Below, piece by piece: positions 34,856 to 64,000 of a stretch of 64,000 nucleotides of DNA. The DNA is taken from the NCBI RefSeq assembly GCF_010015445.1, contig NC_053114.1, positions 22,144,724 through 22,208,723 of the forward strand, read 5' to 3'. This DNA is from Perca fluviatilis (taxonomy: Eukaryota > Chordata > Actinopteri > Perciformes > Percidae). The position numbers were made by a program, and so were the translations under genes. Position 1 is the stretch's first letter. Each line of letters begins with the position of its first letter. Below the pieces are notes generated by a model, which saw only the letters and a program-made list of their open reading frames with translations, was not told where the DNA came from and did no database searches.

Positions 34856-37490
34856 AGCTCTGCAGAATAGAAAACTCAGATAGACACCAAGACTTACTAT
34901 AAGCCAAAAGTAATGATTTCTTCTAATGTAGGTTCAGTGGTACATACAAACTTGCTGATTAACATACTACATATGTTGTTAAAATAATGAATTATTGTGT
35001 TGTGTGTTGTCCCCTGCCACAACAGTATTTGAGAGTATTTTAGCCTCCTTTAGGGGTCCAACTAAATATGACACTGTAATATACAGTATAATGAAGATGA
35101 TTGTATTTTGTATATTGCCTGACTTCTCATCTGGGATTCAACTGACATTTTTAAATGTTTTTGAACTATCTCAAAATTATATTATGTAGCTGGAAAAAAA
35201 AAAAAGAAGAAAAATAGAAATCTACCATAACTAAACTCTGCTTCCCCTCCATTTGTAGAACAGACACAAAGGTGCTGACACATCGTAATGCCTCCTCTGC
35301 TCTTCATTTCAGGTTAGGCATTATCATATCAAATTTGCATCAACTCCTCCGCAGGATCAGCGCCTTTCTTACCATTCCATGCATGTTCTCTCACAAGCAA
35401 ATCCTCCCAATAATCTCTGCCCACTAACTCAGAGGTGTCGTCACTCTCTGCCTTTGTAGGTGGAAGTCATGCCACCCCTGTGAACTTTTGTTGTATGTTA
35501 GACAGCATTCATAAATGGTAAGATTTTAAAATTCAATAATAAAACTAAATGTCAATTTTGCATGCGTTTGTGGGTGACGTGTCCGTTTATGCAGACATGA
35601 TCCACATATTTTTTAGAGTAGGCCTATATCATTAACTGAAACGAAACATCCATAAATCCACTTACAAATCATAGGGGGAAAAAAAAAAGTACTCATTTGA
35701 ACTCCAGAACTTGCCTGAGAATCTTCACGTTTTAAAGTTTTCTTCAGTATCAAAGTAATTCACCGAAAGTTGTCTGTACATCAAATACTGAACGTTATTT
35801 TTGAACTGTACACCAATATATATGTCACACTAATAACCAAGTTTAAAGGCTCATTGTCAAAACTGCCAAGTGTTCATCTTTAATAAAGTGTAAAAATGGA
35901 CTGTATATTGATGTTTAGCTGAACCATCAGTGGAAAAAAACAGAATAGAGGAAATACTAACTACGGTATGAGATCAGACATGCACCTCAGAGGAACAGTA
36001 GAGGGGCTTAGAGTTTTGGGTAAATTTAAGAATGATTGACCTTTTGATAATGAGCTGCATTTATCGCCCTTGGACTTAACGCCTGGTGCCTAACATCACC
36101 TAGTTACCAGTGTCACCACATAAGGTTATGTACTGGTAAAGAGCAATTTACTCTATAGCACAGAATTGCTTTCCACCGATGAAGGCTGAAAGCTAAAATT
36201 AAACAGCACTGCAACCACACCAACAAGAGGTATCACATAACGTTTGAGATGATGAGATAATTCCCATATCTGCCAATTTGAAAATGAAAAAGTCAATTTT
36301 AAATCATGCGTCAATGGCATTTTTTATTTGGACTAATGGCGTATTTGCAAACATGGAAATAAAAAATATTGATTATTGAAGTTTAGATTACATATACATT
36401 ATGTACACAAATTACATGAAACTTCAATTTAACTGAGGGATTTTTATTTGGCACAGTAAATCCTGGATTTCCATGTGTTTAGTGTTTTCTGCTAAACAGC
36501 TAAATATTAAAATGCTACTTAGCTATAGATCAGCCAATATTTTATGTAAAACAACAAACAGTATTCTTTTATACTGGTACAGAACCGTTTAGACATTTTT
36601 TTTATTTTTTTCACTGCATTTCTAGGTGCAAATGAAGACGAGTTACTGGTAGGAAGAAATAGGATGATGGAGTATAAAGCCTTTTTCCAGTCTCTGTCCA
36701 GTCCAGTCTTGAGCCAGGAAGAAAGAGAGTTAGCTGCTATTAACTCTCTAAAATGGCTTTGGGCATCTTTCCCTTATATTATTAATACAACTAATTCCTT
36801 ATTATTTTGCTTTACTCATTTTACTCTTTGATTAGTTAAATAAGAAGCTTACAAGCTAACTATCTTAACTTGGTTGTTTTTTATAATGGACAGCAATGTA
36901 GGCTACCTATTTTCTCTGACAGACAAGGAAAAATACAGATCCGACACAGAGCACACAAAAGGAAGACACAGTATAGTCTAAGCAACGTTTGCATCTGTCC
37001 ATTCAGATGGTGGTTTCATGGGGATTTTAAAAGTGGTAGGATTTTAATATAGTGGAATATAACTAGAAAGCTTATTTGTTAATAAATCCCCATTTTTATA
37101 CCAAATAAAAAATAGCAGACTCACTAAAGAAATAGCGAATCCCTCAAATACTAATCACAGACATGTTGCCTGATTCAGTTAAAAACAACATGTTGGCTGG
37201 TAAACACAAATCAACTCACACTACAGTAAGACCATCAAATAGCCTACAAAGTATGATTAACCGCCACAAAAAAAACTGTGGAAAAATAAGTAGGATATGT
37301 TCATCAATTACCAACACTGCAAACCAACTATAAGAAAGATAAACTATCAACAACTCAAACTAACTAAAATTCTAACTAACCAACATCAACTTAATCCAAA
37401 CAAACCGACCACAACTGACGATGTTTTTCTGACCATGATCATCAACAAGCAATTATCACAACTAAAATGCTGGTCAACCATCAACCCAAG
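34856..37490. other. Intergenic, no gene recognised
   Basis: AT-rich sequence with short A runs (35195 and 35682) and no clear repeat or exon. Confidence 0.5.
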
Positions 37491-37499
37491 TGACATTGC

Positions 37500-37516
37500 A
37501 CGCACGCACGCACGCA

Positions 37517-37588
<72 letters not shown>
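37500..37588. repeat. (CACG)n-(CA)n microsatellite
   Basis: Five CACG units pass into more than 30 CA units. Confidence 0.95.
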
Positions 37589-37590
<2 letters not shown>

Positions 37591-39864
37591 TACTTACTTT
37601 TTGCTGTAACTCACTCACAGATATTGGCACAAGAGGTCAGGGGGATCCAGGACAACCTGTCCTTGCTTTGTCCTGTCTCAAAGATTGACTGCTCACCTGA
37701 CAGTGCCTTGTATAATTAGCCTACTGATAAATCCCTAAGGAACAGTTTCCCACCTTTTGTTTTCAGCCAGAGTTTTCAAAAATAATACTCATTTTACTCG
37801 GCAACACATGCTCTGTCCTGAAGGTCTACCTGTAGCACTGCTTGTAGCTTTCTGTGGTTGTAGCTACAGTCCGTGGATAGTAACGCTCACAGCATGCTAC
37901 GCCGTTATCCTGCTATTGGCTATCGACAGATGTCATTGTCCTGTTGCCAGTAGTCCTTTTTCCGTAAACTGAACGATTCATGTAGCCTACGCTAGATGGC
38001 AGGTGCTGCACAAAAACTGGTGAATAATCCAGAATAATCCGGAATAATCCCGTGAAATCCAAGATGGCGCGTATATTCTTCTTCTTCTTCTTCTTCTTCT
38101 TCTTTTAATAGCGATTTGCAACCAGTCGGAGCATTATCGCCACCTACTGTATCCCCTTATTACATAATCCTTACATTATTGATGCTAGTCAAGTTTGTTG
38201 TCAAGTGAATATGAGTTTTAACAACATCTATATAAAGTTATATGCAAACATTTTTTTTTGTCCAATTCACGTTCCAGTCTTTCAGTATTTAGCATAGGTT
38301 GTACAAGAAGAACATGTTCCACAGTCTCCTTTTGATTAAAGGCATCACGATTTCCAGTCGGATGTTTCCCAATAAGGTGCAGCGATACACTTAACTTTGT
38401 GTGTCCCAGTCTCCTTCTGCTAAACAGCCACTATTCTCTCCTGTTCTTTCACAGTACCCTTTACTCACCCACGTTCTGCTTAATCTGGTATAAATGGCTT
38501 CCTTTTGTATCAGAGTTCCATGGTCTTTGCCACTGTATCTTTATTGTGTTCCATACATACTTGTTTAGTTGAAAACTAATGTTGTCAATAATGCCAAGAA
38601 AGGCCAGAAGCCACACCACAACAGTCAACATTACATTTTTTTTTTTTTTTACACATTCATAATATTTTTTATCTGTGCCACATCTGAATTGTTCAAATAC
38701 CTGATTCAAATTTGTAATGCATCAGAGGTGATTTTGCTGTTCTCGAGATAGGACTAGGAGTACATTTTCTCATTCTAAAGAGACATCATAGCTGCAATAA
38801 AAAGTTTAATTTGCTATAAAACTATAAACAAACAGCGTGGACATCTACAAAAGTAGTCATTCAGTTAATCTTTAGAGAGAATAATCGGAGGCTAATAGTG
38901 CACACTCCCACGTGACTAGTTGATAACTGTGAATTCATAATTTAAGCTTTTATTTTGTATTTTCTTAATTGTTTGAATGGAAACTTCTTGAAAAGTGATA
39001 TATCCTTACTACCCATCATCATTTTAATGCGATGAACAGTAATCAGTAACTTTAACTGACCCTTAGACAACAATGTACAGTGTCTGCTACCTTCATGTAC
39101 ATGTGTTACATGGACTCAACTGCAGTTTATAATATTTCCATGCATTAGTGGAGAGTACTATTCCTCACATAAAGACACTACAACAAAACCACTTTAAAGG
39201 CAGTCAGAAAGGCAAAACATGATCAATTCAGCTTTTTCCCACAAGTCTAATGCCCATGTTGCCCCCTCTCTTTGGATCCTTTGAGTTGCAGCGCAGCTCA
39301 GACTCAGAAGTTACATTAAAATGCAATAATTGAAGAATCTCCCAAGTGAGTGGCACTGCAGAGGAAGCACTTTCTGTGTTTCCCCAGCCCACATCCTGTT
39401 GTGATAATGTTTCAGACCTTGGCAGGGACAACACACACCAGGCACAGGGGAGGAGAGGGCAGTGGAGGTGAAGAAGCTGAACTAATAAGCCTGAGCCTTA
39501 AGGCTGTTGTGCTAAAGGAAGGGAAATTAATTATTTTTCTTTTCTTTTGTTCGTCTTATGATCTGTGTGTAACCTACTTCATCCTTTGTTTTATTCTGTA
39601 AACTTCATTCATGGTTCACACTTTGGCGTTGAGTAAAAATGTACTTGTATGCTTGCTTAAAGTCCCTAAAAGATGAAAATCGCAGCTTTGAACCTGTTGT
39701 GTTATTGTGCAAACCCTTGATATATTTTCTGTTAAAGGATAACAGCAGGAAAGCAGTTCTTAACAGTCAACAAGCCCAAATTGCTCCTACACTGTATGGC
39801 TTCAATTTTCACCATTTCTAGTGCACTTCATGCCATACACATACTATGTGTAATGGAATTTTCC
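37589..39864. other. Intergenic, with a TTC repeat
   Basis: A TTC tract at 38078-38104 is followed by AGCGATTTGCAACCAGTCGG and TATCGCCACCTACTG, a repeat motif that reappears loosely at 31560-31655. A T run lies at 38637-38650. No gene was recognised. Confidence 0.45.
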
Positions 39865-40460
39865 TGTTGCAGCAGTGGTAAAGGTTTTCAAAGTTTAGTA
39901 AAGTGAAACAAATAAGACAGTCTGAGACTAAAACCAAGTTGGGTTTTTGTATTTTATTAAAGATATATTTGCAAATAGGAGCAACATGATTTCACAAAAG
40001 GCCGCAGCCCAGTGTGGAGTCAGTCCCTCAAATGAGTGAACAGAACACCAGGCTTATATGCATCTTCAGAGTGACAGCACACACGCACTTGGCTAATTAT
40101 GACGCTATAATTTTTACAGGCAATCTGATACACATGAAGATAATCAGGAAAAACACAAGAGACATCTCGGAGCCATCTCACCTCCTCCTCCCTGTACGAC
40201 TTTTATCCCCCCCAGTTACATCTCAACTGGCATGGGAAAAAGTGAACAGGCAGAGAAAGATAGATTACTGTGGCCTTGGACCTTTATCGGTTCAGGCAGA
40301 CAGTGGTCACATCATGTTCCAGACTGGGTGTCTCACAAAGTTACAATCAAAATTTACATGTGGGAAATGAGACAAACCCTTTCAGCATTTGTGAGAGAAT
40401 TAAAGTACAAATAAAACAAAATATAAGGAATTATGCTTAAATGTAATTTTTCCCATTACA
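39865..40460 (-). repeat. Solo-LTR-like repeat, copy 1
   Basis: Read on the - strand, it starts TG and ends CA (TGTAATGGGAAAAATTACAT to CCACTGCTGCAACA). It has an AATAAA signal about 90 bp before its end, as in an LTR. A second diverged copy lies at about 51542-52167 in the same orientation. No flanking duplication, primer-binding site or internal genes are visible, so a solo LTR is inferred and not proven. Confidence 0.45.
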
Positions 40461-42230
40461 TATGTACTCATAATTATGGACATAGCCATGCTCCCCAATG
40501 ACAACATGGTAATATTTCAGCCGATCGCTCTCTCCATTCTTAAACACAGAGAAATTATTGGACTCACTCACCTCTGCATGGCACAATAATAGTAAAATAT
40601 AAAAAGGCAACAGCTTAGTAAGTAAGAGCAAACATAATGTTCATATCTTCATGCATTCATAGGCTACACAGATAAATGAAAATACAAGTAAATGAATATG
40701 CAAAATTTTCTTTTAGCATGCATGATTATCTGGTTTATATATATGTAAAAAAAAAAAAAAGGCCATAGCTACTTCTGGGGAGACTTTAACCTCTCCGTCT
40801 GCCTTTTGTTCAGTTCACAGCGGAGCACTGTAGGCAAGCCCTCCAGCTAATGATCTCAGATTTGAGAACCATGACCCTAATGATTCACTAATGCAGTCTC
40901 TGCACGGAGTATACAATTACTACATAGCTCTCACTCATTGTGTAAAATAGCTAATATAATACAGTACAGAGAGTACTTTGGCTATACAGACAGATCAGGT
41001 TGATGCCACAGTGAAGGGGGTTGGAGTGAGACTGAACCTAATGGTGCAATGTACTGTATGGTTTAATTGCTGGAAAAATACATTCAACATGCACGTTGCT
41101 CATTTGTATAAGAAGTATAAGAAACTACTAAAGCTCTTATCGTTGGCTTTACTCTGTATATATTTTACCATTATTATGTTTTGTAGTGTACTTTCCATAA
41201 TTCAGTAACATATATACAGTTTTCCAAGTGGTAATGAATTAACAAATGCTTATAAATGATTAGCAGCAGAATTCATGCATAGGTGTAATGTTAAGATGCG
41301 CGTTATATTTAAGAATGTACATTTTTACATTGTACATTTTTAAATACAAAGACTGTGTGTATGATGACACAGTCACCAAAATGTTTTGGCTGTCAGTAGG
41401 TTAATATAAGTAAATAGATATCTCTGTGTAAAAATATTCAAAATGTATCTTTCATGGTGCTAAGAGTTTAAGTCCAATCCATTTGGTTTTCAATTCAAAT
41501 TCTATCTAGAAACTAATGGAAAGGAGATTAGCCATTGATGTTGCTGCTGTTGATAACAGTAATGATAGTGGATGTAATTGAAAACTGTGTATTCTAAGCA
41601 GCATCACATCACTCTTCCCACACTGGACTACACCCAGGGGAACAGACAAATGGGAAATATGGGAAACAACTGCTTCATGTGAAGGCAAATCAGATTGTCG
41701 TCACTGTCCATTTCACTCAGTCTACCATCCCCAGTCTCCCAACCCAATACCAAGCCATCAACCCCCCACCCACTTCCAAATGATGTATGCACATCCAGAG
41801 TTACAGCAACACCTACTGGTAGTCCTAAATAAATGCAATAGATAATTTCCTCTGCTCTGATAAGGATAAGGTGATGTATTCATAATGAAACTCAATGAAA
41901 AACCACAAATGAAAAAATAAATGTATTTCATCTTGGTCCTGTTATGTTTTCTGTTACATTCCCTTTTTTGCTGTTCATTGTTAGACTTGTTCCTTCTCTA
42001 AGATGAGATAATGCAAGCTACCAGAATATAAATGACAACATTGTGTATAGTAAATGTTTACAAAAAGATAAGAAAATCAATACAAAATATTTTTATTACA
42101 ACTAATTGTAACCCTTACCCACTGTACATTCAGTAGATTTTAGAGTTTAAGATTACAGCCATACTTTTCTCTATTCTTAGTGTTTATTTTATTTTTCATT
42201 CTATTTATTTAATATTATTTGGCTTTCTTT
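40461..42230. other. Intergenic, no gene recognised
   Basis: AT-rich sequence with an A run at 40747-40760. No repeat ends or coding motifs were identified. Confidence 0.5.
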
Positions 42231-42238
42231 CTTATCTT

Positions 42239-42278
42239 TTTCTATCTATCTATCTATCTATCTATCTAATTATCTACC

Positions 42279-42369
<91 letters not shown>

Positions 42370-42398
42370 ATCTAATTATCTACCTACCTCTATTTATT

Positions 42399-42466
<68 letters not shown>

Positions 42467-42475
42467 GTCTATCTC
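42239..42475. repeat. (TATC)n tetranucleotide repeat
   Basis: About 235 bp of TCTA/TATC units with a few interruptions (TAATTATCTACC at two places). It has a (TA)n-like break at 42358-42368. Confidence 0.95.
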
Positions 42476-42479
42476 GTAT

Positions 42480-44633
42480 CTTGAACAGATAAAATAAACA
42501 CACAGATCAGATCATATTATGTACAGAATTTGAATGAATCGTCCTGGGACCAATGATTGTTGTATGTAACTGTAGTATGAGCTGTTGGGCTAATACTGAC
42601 TAATCTTACTCCTCAGCTAATCAGCAGCAGCTCAGTATGTGCAACACACCCTCATTCCGGTAATAAAGATGATGAGCATCAATCTGTTTTCTCAAGTGTC
42701 CTTCTCTTCAGTTTCAAGATCAATTAGCATCACATATGCAGGGATGGTGGAGTACTATTCCTGTTTGTTTGGAAAGAGTGTTACTGACACTAAGACTGAG
42801 CTGCAGTCACTATCTCACATTAGTAAGACACTGACATGAATATGCACAGATCTAAAAAGCTAAGATAATTCAAACAATTATCAAGCGCTACAAAGAAAAG
42901 ATGAAAAGAACATTTTGCACTTTGATAGCACAGTAAAATCTTTAGAAACAGAACAAGGAACATCTGAAAAAAAAATTTCTTCTATCGCAGCCTCTAGGAG
43001 TCCACCTGTTGTTTTCAGAACTAAATGGTAAAAAGGTTAAAGGGCTCCTGTGGTCATGTCCTCGGATGTATTTTTTTGAAGATGGTTGGGACACAGTGTG
43101 GCGAACCACTTCAATACAATTTCGGAACATTGAGGATAGCCTACTCTCACTCGTACTATACTGCATACAAAAGTGAGCAAGAGGATTTAAGATTGAAGCA
43201 AAAAAGTCAATCCCTATTGTTATGTTGGAGTAATAATACCAACAGATGGGGCAGGAAATTATCTTTTAATTTCCCTGGTTAAGATAACAAGTTGAAAGTC
43301 TGTGAAGATTATTGATTAACATAATGTTCTCTGTAATCTTAATATGCATCTCATTAAATTTTCTACAGTGTTCTACACCTCTGCACCTCATTTTACTTTT
43401 AAATTCTGTGATTCCATCACCGCCCTTGTTCCCCCATATAGTGCACCTCTTTGGGCATTTGGCAGGAAATTGGATTGGAGTGAGCATGTGCTGTAATACA
43501 AGATGAAGCCTACCCACCATATTCTTATTATGCCTTGTTGTCAAATGTGTAAAAAGACTACAAAAGAAAAACAATATTCTATTCATAGACGTAAGCTCAA
43601 GTGTGAAAATTAAATCGTCACAGGCCATCCTTCATCACTTCAATATAAAAGGCAAGAGAGTGAATAGACCTGCCCTTGAAAAAAAAACACATTCATATTT
43701 TGCATAAGTTATCATGCTGCTGCCATATCTTTACAGGGGAGGACAGAGGACGTGGCTATGAAAGAAATTAAGAAGAGACAGAAGCAGATTGTTTCTCTAT
43801 CTGTAGCTTACGTAAACATTTTATTTTACTCATTTGCCATTTAAATGCTCGTCATCCTCTGAAGTTAATGTGTTACACGACGCTTCTTACATTTTAACAT
43901 GCCATAATGGCAGCCGTGAGATAGTGTAACTAAGCTCAGCTAGGGCCAATGAATGTTCACCACACAACTGGGTGCAGGCACTTTGTCATTTATTATCTCA
44001 AATGCAGAAATCACAAAAAATCAAGTAGGCTGTTTATTTTATTGGTCATATTTAGACAGGGCTATAGCTACTATTGAGGACATGTCATCTGTGTTTTTCT
44101 CTGTGGAGGTAGTAGCAATTTTGGGGTAGTAGCAAGCCCACACTTTACAATAAAAAACTAAAACAAAGTGAGTATTTTATAGGATCGCTTCAGTATTTAA
44201 AACAATTTATTAAAACGTCACTACTTTAAGGTCAAGAACAAGTACATAAGTAAATAAATAAGTATACTTAGAATTCAGCCTTTCTCCACCAGAATGTTAT
44301 TCCTGGGAGTATGGACAACCCAAGCACCAAATGTTCATATAAAGGATATATCAAAATTCCACCCATTAAACACAGTTAAGATTATTTCTTATGCGTGTTG
44401 GGACTAAAATCTAGGTTAAAAAGTGCTGACTGCCTTTGATTGATTACTTTCTCTATTGCATCTATTTTTACTTTTTGGGTGGTAACTTATTGCTGCACAA
44501 TAAATGTATTCATGGTGTAATATTTTTGTCAATTTTTTCAACTTTATCTTGTATCCATTTGTTGTAAATTTGTGTAAGGCACTATCAATTGCCTGTTTGA
44601 AAGGTGCTTATATAAACGTGCTGCGGCCTACTA
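42480..44633. other. Intergenic, no gene recognised
   Basis: AT-rich sequence. Open frames such as 43266-43628 (-) show no family motif. Confidence 0.5.
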
Positions 44634-44993
44634 CCAGTGGTGTAGTCTACGTGAGGTAGCCTATATGCAGTATACCCACTAAGAAAGCTTTCTATATACC
44701 CACTTAAAAATGCCCAATGACACGCAACAACATACTTTCCATGATAATTGTAATATATTTTGAAATGTCATCTGTGTTTTTCTTCTTCACATAGGCTAAA
44801 TAAAGGTATTTCCACCGTAAATTGGTGCATACAAGTGTCTCAGAATGCATGATATGAAGTCGTTGATGCTTAAAACTTCCCTGGGGGAGGACACCCAGAC
44901 CCTCCACTATGATATGCCCCCCACAGAAAAGGTAGATTCTGGCCAATATGCAGTACAGTATACCCACTACAATACATTAGACTACACCACTGC
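44634..44993. repeat. Short TIR MITE (AGTGGTGTAGTCTA)
   Basis: CCAGTGGTGTAGTCTA at the left and TAGACTACACCACTG at the right are inverse. The inner GCAGTATACCCACTA-type motifs also appear at both ends, inverted in part. There is no coding content. Confidence 0.6.
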
Positions 44994-45069
44994 CTACTAC
45001 AGTTATAGCCTGTCTGAGCACAGTGACACACCGACAGGCCACCAGGGGGGCGACGAGACTCTGCTCCAC

Positions 45070-45244
45070 TCGGTTCCTCTCGGTTTCTCTCGGTTTCACT
45101 TCAGCTCAAACACGTTGCATGTAGTTCTGAAGTGGGCGGAGACCTTCCCTCCACTTTAACCAATAAGCGGAACTTGTCAGTGATGGAAAGTCGGTGGCAG
45201 AAGCGCGGGGTGTCCGGTAATCAATTAGCGGAGAACTTTCACCG
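45070..45244 (+). promoter_or_regulatory. lmo7: Putative lmo7 promoter and non-coding first exon
   Basis: A GC box (GGGCGG, 45134-45139) and a CCAAT box (45160-45164) precede a relatively CpG-rich stretch. A good GTGAGC donor follows at 45245. A matching acceptor (GATTAG) lies at 45444-45446, just ahead of the ATG exon, so a 5' UTR exon ending at 45244 is plausible. No TATA box is seen. Three tandem CTCGGTTTCT-like words lie at 45069-45098. The start site itself is not defined by sequence. Confidence 0.45.
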
Positions 45245-45479
45245 GTGAGCAGCCACACACAGCACAAGGTGACTGAACAAGCAGCTGTTTAAAAATATCT
45301 CTTTTTAAATCAAATTGCATGGATTTTTCCTCTCGTTTGCTGACATGAATTTAACTTATTTGCTGAGCTCGGTCGTGGCTCATGGCGTGGTCGCTCCATA
45401 ATGAATGAGTTTAACTAAATGTGACCTCTTCTGCCCTTTTGATTAGAGTTGGGCATTTTGCTTGTTTGGAAGATTAACG

Positions 45480-63768
<18,289 letters not shown>

Positions 63769-63954
63769 GAAACCCTCTCCAAGCCTGAACGTTCTCTACT
63801 GTCATGAAGATCCACACCGAGCGTGCACAGGCAGTCCCAAACAGACAGTTGACACAAGCTCTAACACCCCATCCTACTTGTTATGTTATTGTGTACCAAA
63901 GTGGCAAAGTGCACCTGTTATTCTTGCATTTGCAAATATGTAATCCAAAAACTA

Positions 63955-64000
63955 CTTAAAGTGCTCATATTATGCTTTTTGTTGTTTTCCCTTTTCTTTC
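63955..64000. mobile_element. Left end of a third TTAA MITE, cut by the window edge
   Basis: TTAA followed by AGTGCTCATATTATGC is the same terminus as in the two copies in lmo7 intron 1. The rest lies outside the window. Confidence 0.65.

Noticed and set aside
37297..37719. 140-codon open frame with a Thr-His run
   Set aside because: It spans a CA microsatellite and has no conserved flanks or family motif.
43266..43628. 120-codon open frame on the - strand
   Set aside because: No motif, no splice context and an overlapping frame on the other strand.

Overview
The window is vertebrate nuclear DNA, almost certainly from a ray-finned fish and probably a percomorph. It is AT-rich, full of microsatellites, and carries the usual teleost DNA transposons (Tc1, hAT, Harbinger-like, piggyBac-like, pogo-like), an L1/Tx1-type LINE and LTR-like repeats. 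One host gene is recognisable: the 5' portion of an LMO7 (LIM domain only 7) orthologue on the + strand, 45.1-63.8 kb.

Left part (1-45 kb): no host exon was recognised. It holds layered mobile elements. These are: a 1.8-kb TIR element with a Myb/SANT-like start and five internal ~150-bp repeats (84-1893); hAT-like fragments; a truncated Tc1 copy (4972-6066) abutting an L1-type LINE on the - strand (6069-7931); a 656-bp hAT MITE (8456-9111); a Harbinger-like element with a Myb-like gene remnant, split by a 6.3-kb nested insertion block (12905-20616); a second Harbinger-like element (25952-27067); a 2.5-kb hAT with a BED-finger remnant and a nested Tc1/mariner-like MITE (29256-31792); an internally deleted Tc1 (31917-33013); another hAT MITE (34168-34847); and an LTR-like repeat (39865-40460) with a second copy at 51.5-52.2 kb.

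Inside the 12.9-20.6 kb stack, a 5.6-kb TIR element (14162-19783) carries a four-exon gene remnant. Its reading frames resemble the SAMD3-like proteins (sterile alpha motif domain-containing 3-like) of fish genomes. All GT-AG junctions are present, but the upstream exons contain small frameshifts, while the last exon is open. It is the least ordinary item in the window.

Right part (45-64 kb): lmo7 begins at a GC-box/CCAAT promoter-like segment. Ten coding exons join in one continuous frame (394 codons plus stop). They encode a calponin-homology domain, a linker, and an acidic/WTPEEE-type segment. The last exon either ends in a true stop (a short isoform) or uses an internal donor and continues beyond the window. 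Introns 1 and 5 have been colonised by hAT, piggyBac-like, fold-back Tc1 and full-length Tc1 elements. A 145-bp TG repeat lies nine bases after the exon 3 donor.

No tRNA, rRNA or CRISPR feature was found. Everything was read by eye, with no database search. Family names for transposons rest on TIRs, target-site duplications and short protein motifs.
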